A stretch of DNA of 16,555 nucleotides, from positions 1 to 16,555 of the forward strand of contig DATGYC010000265.1 of the NCBI GenBank assembly GCA_035298385.1, given 5' to 3'. Position numbers and translations under genes: made by a program. The notes beneath the pieces were generated by a model, which was not told where the DNA came from, made no database searches, and saw only the letters and a list, made by a program, of their open reading frames with translations. This DNA is from DATGYC01 sp035298385 (GTDB taxonomy: Bacteria; Bacillota; Sulfobacillia; Symbiobacteriales; Symbiobacteriaceae). Of the stretch, positions 6,895-12,901 are shown one piece after another; position 1 is the stretch's first letter; the number at the start of each line of letters is the position of its first letter.

Positions 6895-7344
6895 TTAGCT
6901 CTCCTTCCGCTGCATGCGGGAGATTGCGGCCGATAGTAACTCGGCCAGGGACTGGGCTGTCCGCCGGTACTCATCAAGGGGACCGCCAAAGGGATCGCTC
7001 ACGTCGCGTGCGCTCCCGGCGTACTCCGCCAGGGTATGGATCTTGTTCGCCATGGCTGGGAACTGCGCTCGTAGCGCCTCCCGGTGGCTAACGGTCATCG
7101 TTAGAACCAGATCGACCGACTTGAGTAGCGCAGGGGTGACCGGCTGGGAGCGATGGGCGCCCAAGTCCAAGCCACGCTCTTGCATGGCCGTCACCGCATG
7201 TGTGGTGGCCGGTAGGCCGTGGACCGTAGAGGTGCCCGCCGTCAAGACCTCTAGCTGCTCGTCACCGCGCCAGAGGCCCTGGAGCAGGGCGCCCGCCATC
7301 GGGCTACGGCAGGTATTCCCCGAGCAGACTAGCAGGACCCTCAT
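6895..7344 (-). CDS. ywlE: Low-molecular-weight phosphatase, probable protein-arginine phosphatase
   Basis: A 149-aa low-molecular-weight protein-tyrosine-phosphatase fold. The P-loop is CSGNTCRS with nucleophile Cys7, Thr11 and Arg13, and the general-acid Asp is D117 in DPFGG. In Bacillus subtilis YwlE, Thr in this P-loop position (Ile in tyrosine phosphatases) selects phosphoarginine, so the same function is inferred. YwlE reverses McsB phosphorylation of arginines in stress regulators and substrates marked for Clp degradation. ATG at 7342-7344 overlaps the tsaC stop (ATGA). No mcsB is in the window. Confidence 0.9.
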   Translation of the reverse strand: MRVLLVCSGNTCRSPMAGALLQGLWRGDEQLEVLTAGTSTVHGLPATTHAVTAMQERGLDLGAHRSQPVTPALLKSVDLVLTMTVSHREALRAQFPAMANKIHTLAEYAGSARDVSDPFGGPLDEYRRTAQSLAELLSAAISRMQRKES

Positions 7345-8405
7345 ACGGAGACCACCTTTCCGCCCGCCGCCCGGCGCAGCCGATTCATCACGGCCAGGCC
7401 GATCCCCGTCTCTGGGACCGCCTCCGCCAGGACCACATCGACCCGGTGCCGATCAAAGGCCCGCAGGGCCCGGAAGAGGTTGGCCGCTACCATATCTAGC
7501 TGATGGCGACCGCCGTAGTCTAAGACCACGGGAGCGCCGTACCGTCCCATCGACTCTGTGGCGCAGAGGATTCCGACCCGCTTCCCCTCTACCTGGTACT
7601 CCGCTGTGAGGTCGACAATCTTCGCCTGCATCCGCAGGACCGGCCCCTCAACGAGGATCACCGGCGCCTTGGGGGCATAGTGCGTGTACTTCATACCCGG
7701 GGAACGGGGCCGACTCGTATGTACGACTCCGTTGACACCCGGATCGATCTGGACCTCACCGATCACCTGCTGCAGCTGCTCAACCGTGACCCCGCCGGGC
7801 CGGAGCAGAACGGGCGGGTCGACCGTCAGGTCGAGCACCGTCGATTCCAGGCCCACACCGGTCTCACCGCCGTCCAAAACCCAGGGGATCCGGCCGACCA
7901 TATCCTCCAGGACGTGCTCAGCGCTCGTCGGGGAAGGGCGCCCGGAGCGGTTGGCACTCGGGGCGGCGATCGGCACGCCCGCCGCCCGAATTAGGGCGAG
8001 CGCGATCGGGTGACTCGGCATGCGTACGCCCACGGTGGCCAACCCCGCCGAGACCTCGGTCGGGATCGCTTCCTGACGCGGCAAGACCAAGGTGAGCGGT
8101 CCGGGCCAGAATCCATCCATCAGGGCGATCGCCTTGGGCGGAATCTCACGAACGACCTGACCAAGCGCCGAGCGGTCCGCCACATGAACGATCAGCGGAT
8201 TGTCCGCCGGGCGCCCCTTGGCGGCGAAGATTTGGGCGACGGCCGCGCCGTCCAGGGCGTTGGCGCCCAGGCCATAGACCGTCTCGGTCGGAAAAGCGAC
8301 CAGGTGCCCCGCCTTCAGGGCGGCAGCGGCGGGGGCTATCGCTTCCTCACTGGGGGCCTCCGGGCTAACCAGGACGACCTCGGTATGCATCTCCCTCACA
8401 TCCAC
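7341..8405 (-). CDS. tsaC: L-threonylcarbamoyladenylate synthase (Sua5 type)
   Basis: Makes threonylcarbamoyl-AMP from threonine, bicarbonate and ATP, the first step of the t6A37 tRNA modification. It has 354 aa: an N-terminal YrdC/TsaC domain (approximately 15-215; FPTETVYGLG 38-47, KGRPADNPL 63-71, SANRSGRPSPT 150-160), a linker with the typical RSPGMKYTHYAP (234-245), and a C-terminal Sua5 domain. It is thus the long YwlC/Sua5 form. The start is GTG at 8403-8405 with GGAGGAGGGG 6 nt upstream; a later ATG has its Shine-Dalgarno too close. Overlaps ywlE by 4 nt. A short hairpin (GCAGG/CCTGC, 8458-8472) lies in its leader. Confidence 0.95.
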   Translation of the reverse strand: MDVREMHTEVVLVSPEAPSEEAIAPAAAALKAGHLVAFPTETVYGLGANALDGAAVAQIFAAKGRPADNPLIVHVADRSALGQVVREIPPKAIALMDGFWPGPLTLVLPRQEAIPTEVSAGLATVGVRMPSHPIALALIRAAGVPIAAPSANRSGRPSPTSAEHVLEDMVGRIPWVLDGGETGVGLESTVLDLTVDPPVLLRPGGVTVEQLQQVIGEVQIDPGVNGVVHTSRPRSPGMKYTHYAPKAPVILVEGPVLRMQAKIVDLTAEYQVEGKRVGILCATESMGRYGAPVVLDYGGRHQLDMVAANLFRALRAFDRHRVDVVLAEAVPETGIGLAVMNRLRRAAGGKVVSV

Positions 8406-8482
8406 GTTTAACCCCTCCTCCCGCAGTTCTTGTGCGTCAGGGAATTTCTTGACAGGTGCAGGTTTTTCCTGCCGATTACCAA

Positions 8483-8511
8483 TGCATAGGATACCCGCCA
8501 GATTGGGACAA
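8483..8511 (-). promoter_or_regulatory. Weak sigma-A promoter candidate for tsaC operon
   Basis: On the minus strand TTGTCC (8506-8511), a 17-nt spacer and TATGCA (8483-8488). The hexamers match the consensus only partly. It is the best spaced pair I found upstream of tsaC. Confidence 0.35.
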
Positions 8512-8519
8512 AAGTCCTA

Positions 8520-8548
8520 TACACATCTGCGCATGAGATAGCTACAAT
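8520..8548 (+). promoter_or_regulatory. sigma-A promoter candidate for the riboswitch leader
   Basis: TACACA (8520-8525), a 17-nt spacer and TACAAT (8543-8548). Transcription would begin near 8555, about 13 nt before the first stem of the riboswitch. This is the layout expected for a riboswitch leader. Confidence 0.55.
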
Positions 8549-8567
8549 TGTAACTGTAACCAACCTG

Positions 8568-8655
8568 TTCCATAAAAGGTAAACGTCGTGAAAACGGCGG
8601 GCGCAAAGCCACGGGCCTGGGGCGCGACAGCGCTATGGCAGCCGGGTTGCTGGAA
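8568..8655 (+). ncRNA. Cyclic-di-GMP-I (GEMM-I) riboswitch aptamer
   Basis: All landmarks of the GEMM-I class are visible. P1 pairs TTCCA (8568-8572) with TGGAA (8651-8655). The GGTAAAC segment follows (8578-8584). Hairpin CGTCGT/ACGGCG carries a GAAA tetraloop (8590-8593). The invariant GCGCAAAGCC lies at 8601-8610, followed by ACGGGCCTGG. A GCGC-GACA-GCGC tip (8622-8633) and the 3' side TATGGCAGCCGGGTTGC complete it. By hand alignment to the Vibrio Vc2 aptamer, the base equivalent to G20 is G8578, favouring c-di-GMP over cyclic AMP-GMP; the A47 equivalent is A8605 and the C92 equivalent C8650. It precedes the ECF sigma operon on the same strand. Confidence in class is high; ligand choice is inferred. 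Confidence 0.92.
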
Positions 8656-8689
8656 AAGGGCAGAAGCGTTAAAGACGCCTGCTCCCAGC
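8649..8689 (+). promoter_or_regulatory. Putative antiterminator of the riboswitch
   Basis: GCTGG (8649-8653) can pair with CCAGC (8685-8689), GGGCAG (8658-8663) with CTGCTC (8679-8684, one G-U), and GCGT (8666-8669) with ACGC (8675-8678) around a TAAAG loop. This structure uses the 3' arm of P1 and the 5' arm of the following terminator. It therefore excludes both the folded aptamer and the terminator. Confidence 0.65.
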
Positions 8690-8703
8690 GGAGCAGGCGT
8701 CTT
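8672..8703 (+). terminator. Riboswitch-controlled terminator hairpin
   Basis: AAGACGCCTGCTCC (8672-8685) pairs perfectly with GGAGCAGGCGTCTT (8690-8703) around a CAGC loop, a 14-bp stem. The tail after it is ACCGTTTGAT, only moderately U-rich, so efficiency is uncertain. It starts 17 nt after P1, the usual position of an expression platform. Confidence 0.75.
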
Positions 8704-8728
8704 ACCGTTTGATAGGCCCGCCGTCACC

Positions 8729-8765
8729 CCCCCAAGACGGCTCCTATATCCCCCAAAACGGTTCC
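8729..8765 (+). repeat. Two 16-nt direct repeats, 21-nt period
   Basis: CCCCCAARACGGYTCC occurs at 8729-8744 and 8750-8765, differing at two transition positions. The first copy is part of an imperfect hairpin (ATAGG plus GCCGTC arms, 8712-8747). A 21-nt period places both copies on the same DNA face, so a protein-binding site is possible. Function unknown. Confidence 0.55.
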
Positions 8766-8773
8766 CCCTACGT

Positions 8774-8813
8774 GCGTCAGCACCGCCGGTCCCCCCACCG
8801 GTGGTGCTGGCGC
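8774..8813 (+). terminator. Second strong terminator in the sigma-operon leader
   Basis: GCGTCAGCACCGCCGGT (8774-8790) pairs with 8797-8813 around a CCCCCC loop. The stem has 17 bp with two G-U pairs. It is followed by GTTATTCTTTATCC, the best U-rich tail in this leader. It lies about 100 nt before the sigma gene, so transcripts from the riboswitch promoter must pass it. Confidence 0.75.
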
Positions 8814-8868
8814 GTTATTCTTTATCCTGCGTTCATCCGGCAGGCGTCAAAAAAACGGAGATCAGACG

Positions 8869-8895
8869 TGAACTTTTCCGAAGGTCGAGCGTTTA
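8869..8895 (+). promoter_or_regulatory. Candidate ECF-type promoter before the sigma gene
   Basis: TGAAC (8869-8873, followed by TTTT), a 16-nt spacer and CGTTTA (8890-8895) resemble ECF promoters (GAAC at -35, CGT at -10). ECF sigma operons are commonly autoregulated. The start point would be near 8902, at the Shine-Dalgarno sequence, so the leader would be very short; this is a reason for caution. Confidence 0.5.
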
Positions 8896-8914
8896 AGTCT
8901 GCGGAGGTGATCCA

Positions 8915-9418
8915 GTGGAGACCCTTGAGGACCTGGTGGTGCACCATCAGGAGCCTCTCTTCGCCTTTCTGTACCGCATGTGCGGTGAGACCAACCTGGC
9001 GGAAGAGTTGATGCAGGAGACCTTCGTCCGAGCCTTTGAAGCGGCCAAGCGCTACCGCCCTGAGGCAGCGATCCGCACCTGGCTCTTCAGCATAGCCGCT
9101 AACCTGGTACGGGACCGCTGGCGCCGGCGGGCCCGACGGGGAGAGGATCTCCCCCTTGATGACCTAGTCATTGCGAGCCCAGCGACCGCTGAAGAGGATG
9201 CCCTCCGATTGATTAGCTATGAGGCCGTCCGCAGTGCGCTGCCGCTGTTACCAGTGGAGCAACGCACGGCCCTGATTCTTCGCTACTACCACGACCTGAG
9301 CTATGACGAGATCGCGCATGTGCTCGCCTGCCCCATTGGCACTGTGCGATCTCGGATTCACAACGGACTCGCTCGACTGAAACGACTCTTAGTGAGTAAC
9401 GAGGTGATCGCCCCATGA
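8915..9418 (+). CDS. ECF-family RNA polymerase sigma factor
   Basis: A 167-aa sigma-70 family protein with only regions 2 and 4. Region 2 spans approximately residues 10-75 (LAEELMQETFVRAF for core binding, then TWLFSIAANLVRDRWRR for -10 recognition). Region 4 spans approximately 105-160 (LPVEQRTALILRYYHDLSY and helix-turn-helix IGTVRSRIHNGLARLKRLL). The start is GTG at 8915 with GGAGG (8903-8907) 7 nt upstream. The stop overlaps the next gene (ATGA). Upstream are a c-di-GMP riboswitch, two terminator hairpins and a possible self-recognised promoter. The pairing with a small membrane protein resembles the Bacillus sigY-yxlC arrangement. The ECF group was not determined. Confidence 0.95.
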   Translation: METLEDLVVHHQEPLFAFLYRMCGETNLAEELMQETFVRAFEAAKRYRPEAAIRTWLFSIAANLVRDRWRRRARRGEDLPLDDLVIASPATAEEDALRLISYEAVRSALPLLPVEQRTALILRYYHDLSYDEIAHVLACPIGTVRSRIHNGLARLKRLLVSNEVIAP

Positions 9419-9690
9419 AGGAGATCGAGGCCCTCTTGCAGCAGGACCGGGCCGCTGGTGTTCCGCAGCCGCCGGATGCACGCTACACAGTTGCGGCCAT
9501 CAATCGCCGGCTGGGGCGCCCGCCCGTTGCCCAATCGGCCCGCAGGGAGTCGGACTGGTTACCGGTCCCCGTCGCTCTCTGCCTTACGCTGGTGGCGTTC
9601 CTCTACTTTGGTCTGAACCCCTGGTTCCTGGCCGCCATGCTCATAGCGGCCCTCTGCACCACTCCGATTCTCTTACGCAAGGGAGCATAA
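9415..9690 (+). CDS. Small two-helix membrane protein, probable anti-sigma factor
   Basis: A 91-aa protein with a hydrophilic N-terminal part (1-46) predicted to be cytoplasmic, then two hydrophobic helices (approximately 49-66 and 69-87) and a short basic end. It begins at the ATGA overlap with the sigma gene, so the two are made in step. This size, topology and coupling are typical of small anti-sigma factors such as Bacillus YxlC. No zinc-binding HXXXCXXC motif is present. Role is inferred from position and topology, not from a recognised family. Confidence 0.7.
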   Translation: MKEIEALLQQDRAAGVPQPPDARYTVAAINRRLGRPPVAQSARRESDWLPVPVALCLTLVAFLYFGLNPWFLAAMLIAALCTTPILLRKGA

Positions 9691-9694
9691 ATCG

Positions 9695-10468
9695 ATGAAC
9701 TGGAAACGCATTGTCGCCCGGACGGCGATCATCTTCAGCATACTGGCCGTGGTAGGGATTGGCGTCGGCCGGCTCTTCCTCGATCAGTGGCACCGCTTTG
9801 AACCGATTCCGACCGACCCAAGTGGACCGATCATTGACCAGATTGAACGCCACGGCCTAACGCCCGTCAGCGTAACAGCCGTTCATGACCTGACGCTACC
9901 AGAGGGGATTGGTTATCTCTACGTGGCCGAGACGACCCTAGATCGAACGGCCCTGATAGCCAATCCGCCCTCACTTGAGGGAAAGCCCATCAGCGTGTTG
10001 CACGAGTCCCTCATCCAGAATCACCTGCAGGGCAGTGAGACGCTTGCGGTCACGCCCGATGGACACGAGTACGCCGTCGGCATTGCCATCGCCCAACCGG
10101 TCTTCCCCTACCGTGTCGGTGTTCCGGCGTTCATCACTGGCCTCGCTGCGGCCGTACTTGCTTGGGTGGCGCTGGCGGTCTGGATCTACCTGGACGCCAG
10201 GAGCAGTGGCAGCGTTACCGCCATCGGCTGGGGGCTACTGGGACTGCTGGCTGCACCGCTCGCCCTAGCGGTCTGGATCATCAGCCGACGGAGTCAAGGC
10301 CCGGTTGAACCCGTGGTCTGCCCCGGCTGCGGGTCTGACACGCCCAAGGATGCCGTCTTCTGCGTCCGGTGCGGGCATGGGCTTCGCCCCACCTGCCCAG
10401 AGTGCCGGCGCCCAGTCGAGACCGACTGGGGCTACTGCGGCGCCTGCGGCGCCAACCTATCGGAGTAA
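9695..10468 (+). CDS. Membrane protein with C-terminal double zinc ribbon, function unknown
   Basis: A 257-aa protein. A first helix (approximately 11-28) is followed by about 115 residues probably outside the membrane, two further helices (approximately 145-166 and 175-196), then a cytoplasmic tail. The tail holds four Cys pairs: C209/C212, C223/C226, C234/C237 and C248/C251, a double zinc ribbon. ATG at 9695-9697 follows GGGAG at about 10 nt; the gap to the previous gene is 4 nt. It ends the sigma operon before a strong terminator. It might sense a signal outside the cell and pass it to the anti-sigma/sigma pair, but that is inference. I recognise no family beyond the zinc ribbon. Confidence 0.85.
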   Translation: MNWKRIVARTAIIFSILAVVGIGVGRLFLDQWHRFEPIPTDPSGPIIDQIERHGLTPVSVTAVHDLTLPEGIGYLYVAETTLDRTALIANPPSLEGKPISVLHESLIQNHLQGSETLAVTPDGHEYAVGIAIAQPVFPYRVGVPAFITGLAAAVLAWVALAVWIYLDARSSGSVTAIGWGLLGLLAAPLALAVWIISRRSQGPVEPVVCPGCGSDTPKDAVFCVRCGHGLRPTCPECRRPVETDWGYCGACGANLSE

Positions 10469-10473
10469 CCGAA

Positions 10474-10506
10474 ACGAGACCAGGGCGAGGTTCGCCCTGG
10501 TCTCGT
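10474..10506. terminator. Bidirectional terminator after the sigma operon
   Basis: ACGAGACCAGGGCGA (10474-10488) pairs perfectly with TCGCCCTGGTCTCGT (10492-10506) around a GGT loop, 15 bp. Plus-strand tail is CTATAGG (weak). The minus-strand tail TTTCGGTTA is better. It lies 5 nt after the zinc-ribbon gene and also faces the minus-strand remnants. Confidence 0.85.
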
Positions 10507-10547
10507 CTATAGGTAAGCGCTGTCTGACCTACACCGCTCGCCTGTAG

Positions 10548-10803
10548 TTAGACGCTGTGGATCCGCCGGGTCTGCCAGATCTGGTCGATGTGGCCCGCCG
10601 CATGGGCTGCCAGCATCCCCAACGAGCGGCTTACGGCGTTCTTGGTGAACGATCTGGCGGATCGACCACTTTCCGGGCGCCCGGCTTCACCACCTCGTAG
10701 GTAGAGGCCATGTAGGGCGCCAGATCGCCAGCCGCTGCACATAGAAATCAAGGCTCTCTGCGAGTTCCAAGACCGGGATCGCACGGGTTGGCTTGCTGTT
10801 CAA
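10548..10803 (-). pseudogene. Decayed remnants of VOC (glyoxalase-like) and DinB-family genes
   Basis: Downstream of prmC a good ribosome-binding site (GGAGGAGG) precedes a TTG start at 10801-10803. Its frame opens like a VOC/glyoxalase protein (RAIPVLELAESLDFYVQRL) but stops after 38 codons at TGA 10687-10689. The same DNA in other frames gives DinB-like pieces: YMASTYEVVKP, then PGKWSIRQIVHQE in the next frame, then AAHAAGHIDQIWQTRR ending at TAA 10548-10550. So at least two frameshifts and a VOC-DinB junction are present. Sequencing errors could mimic some shifts. No functional product is expected. Confidence 0.6.
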
Positions 10804-10835
10804 CGGGCAGACCTCCTCCTGGATGATCTGGCCAT

Positions 10836-11765
10836 CTATGCCAGCCTGACGCCAGCGACGACGCGCTGGATTCCGCCGGTATCAACGTGCACAGAGACCG
10901 CCAGTCCGGCAGCCGTGAAGAGTGCAGAGACCGCCTCCGGCTGACCGATGCCAACCTCGACCGCAAGGAGCCCGCGTGGCCTAAGCAACCCGGGCGCCCC
11001 CGCCGCTAGCCGGCGGTAGAACTCGAGGCCGTCGCCGCCTGGTGTCAGCGCCAGGTGGGGCTCAAACTCCCGAACCTCTGGGTCCAGTCCGGTCATCTCG
11101 TTCGCAGGGATGTAGGGCGGGTTGGAGAGGATCGCTGCGAAGCGCTCCCCGGAAAGCGGGGCGAGGAGGTCGCCCTGGCGGAACTCGACCCGATCAGCAA
11201 CTTCCAGCCGCTCAGCATTGGCCCGAGCGACAGCGAGGGCAGCCGGGCTTAGATCGACAGCGACGACCTGGGCCGTCTCCACCAGGTGCGCCACCCCGAT
11301 GGCGATCGCCCCACTACCGGTACCGATGTCGGCGACCCGAAGGTCCTCGACCGCTCCGCCGTAGCCGTCAGGGAGTTCGCCAGCGGTAGCCCGCAGGTGT
11401 GCGACAGCCACCTCGACTAGGAGCTCCGTGTCCAGCCGCGGGATCAGGACAGCCGGTGTGACCCGGAACTCCAGCCCCAGGAACTCCTGCGTGCCCAGGA
11501 TGTACTGAATCGGCTCCCGGCTAGCTCGCCGCTGAACCCAACCTTCGAAGACCGTCCAATCAACCGGGTCCAGCGAGGACTCTCGCCGGGCACGCAGCGT
11601 CCCGACCGAGCAGCCAAGCCGCTCCGCCAGGAGCCAGCCCGCCTCCCGCTCCGCCTCCTCTACCCCTGCCGCTCGCAGAACCCCTACAGCCCACGAAAGG
11701 GCGCCCCCGATTAAGAGGGCGCCCTGATCGGTCTGCGCAGGGCGCTCCCCACGCTCATCATTCAT
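10836..11765 (-). CDS. prmC: Peptide chain release factor N5-glutamine methyltransferase
   Basis: Methylates the Gln of the GGQ motif in release factors, using S-adenosylmethionine. It has 309 aa with an N-terminal helical domain (approximately 20-95, ending in EPIQYILG) and a Rossmann methyltransferase domain. The SAM site is ADIGTGSGAIA (145-155), and the catalytic NPPY motif is at 215-218. I chose ATG at 11763-11765: it lies 4 nt after the prfA stop, with GGAGGAG 7 nt upstream. The open frame extends 20 codons into prfA, which is not needed. It directly follows its substrate gene prfA. Confidence 0.95.
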   Translation of the reverse strand: MNDERGERPAQTDQGALLIGGALSWAVGVLRAAGVEEAEREAGWLLAERLGCSVGTLRARRESSLDPVDWTVFEGWVQRRASREPIQYILGTQEFLGLEFRVTPAVLIPRLDTELLVEVAVAHLRATAGELPDGYGGAVEDLRVADIGTGSGAIAIGVAHLVETAQVVAVDLSPAALAVARANAERLEVADRVEFRQGDLLAPLSGERFAAILSNPPYIPANEMTGLDPEVREFEPHLALTPGGDGLEFYRRLAAGAPGLLRPRGLLAVEVGIGQPEAVSALFTAAGLAVSVHVDTGGIQRVVAGVRLA

Positions 11766-11769
11766 CTGC

Positions 11770-12855
11770 TTACTCCTCCGTCGAAGCCTGCAGCTTCCCC
11801 GCCTGCTCATGCTGAGCCAGCGCATCGATCACATGAGCGATATCGCCGTCCATGATCGCCTGCAGGTTGTGCACCGTCAGGCCGATCCGGTGATCGGTCA
11901 TGCGATCCTGCGGGAAGTTGTAGGTCCGGACCTTCTCCGAGCGATCGCCCGAGCCGACCTGCGAGCGGCGCTGCGACTCTTCCGAGTCCTTCGCCTGCGA
12001 GGTATAGAGATCCAGAATGCGGGTGCGCAGAACCTTGAACGCCTGCTCCTTGTTCTGGAGCTGCGAGCGGCCATCCGCGCAGTAGACGACGATGCCGGTC
12101 GGGTAGTGTGTCAGGCGAACGGCAGACTCCGTCTTGTTGATGTGCTGACCGCCGGCGCCAGAGGCACGCAGGGTATCGATCCGGACATCCTCCGCCTTGA
12201 GGTCCACGTCGACATCCTCCGCCTCCGGCATGACAGCGACGGTGACGGTCGAGGTGTGGATGCGGCCCTGGGACTCGGTCACCGGGACGCGCTGCACCCG
12301 GTGGACGCCACCCTCGTACTTCAGGCGAGAGAAGGCGCCCTCGGAGGAGATCTGGAAGACGACTTCCTTGAAGCCGCCCGCCTCAGACTCGGACGAGGAG
12401 ATCAACTCCCACTTCCAGCGATTGCGCTCGCAGAAACGGGTGTACAGCCGGAAGAGCTCGGATGCGAAGAGCGACGCCTCATCGCCGCCGGCGCCCGCAC
12501 GGACTTCGACGAAGATCGTCTTGTCGTCGTTCGGGTCACGCGGGAGCAGCAGAACGCGCAACTCCTCGGTCAACTCTTCCTCGCGGATCTTGAGCGCCTT
12601 CAACTCGTCGGTGAAGAGCTCACGCTCAGCCGGATCGAGCTGGCCGTTCAACATAGCGAGAACATCGGCCAGTTCTGCATCAGTCTGCTTGTACTGGCGG
12701 AACTTATCGACGATCGGCCCCATCTTGGCATGCTCGCGGGCCGTCTTCTGGAACTCAGCTGCATTGCTAATAACGGAGGGGTCGCCCAGCTTGTAGGAGA
12801 GATCCTCGTAGCGGGCTTCGACACCATCCAACTTCTCACGCATCGACATATCCAC
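11770..12855 (-). CDS. prfA: Peptide chain release factor 1
   Basis: RF1 recognises UAA and UAG and triggers peptide release. It has 361 aa, the normal length. The codon-recognition tripeptide is PVT (191-193; PxT in RF1, SPF in RF2), so this is RF1. The GGQ motif is at 235-237 in SGAGGQHINKTESAVR. The start is GTG at 12853-12855 with GAGGTGA 7 nt upstream; an in-frame ATG two codons later is too far from it. It is followed at 4 nt by prmC. Confidence 0.97.
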   Translation of the reverse strand: MDMSMREKLDGVEARYEDLSYKLGDPSVISNAAEFQKTAREHAKMGPIVDKFRQYKQTDAELADVLAMLNGQLDPAERELFTDELKALKIREEELTEELRVLLLPRDPNDDKTIFVEVRAGAGGDEASLFASELFRLYTRFCERNRWKWELISSSESEAGGFKEVVFQISSEGAFSRLKYEGGVHRVQRVPVTESQGRIHTSTVTVAVMPEAEDVDVDLKAEDVRIDTLRASGAGGQHINKTESAVRLTHYPTGIVVYCADGRSQLQNKEQAFKVLRTRILDLYTSQAKDSEESQRRSQVGSGDRSEKVRTYNFPQDRMTDHRIGLTVHNLQAIMDGDIAHVIDALAQHEQAGKLQASTEE

Positions 12856-12901
12856 TATCTGTTCACCTCAACCTGATGCTTAAAGGAGGGTCCGGTCACA
12901 C

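Noticed and set aside
8449..8454. Perfect TTGACA -35 hexamer on the plus strand
   Set aside because: No acceptable -10 at 16-18 nt; the better promoter for the riboswitch leader is at 8520-8548.
11809..12876. Long plus-strand open frame (355 codons) opposite prfA
   Set aside because: It lies antisense to a fully recognisable RF1 gene. Its Arg/Leu/Asp-rich composition is what GC-rich antisense frames give, and it has no family resemblance.
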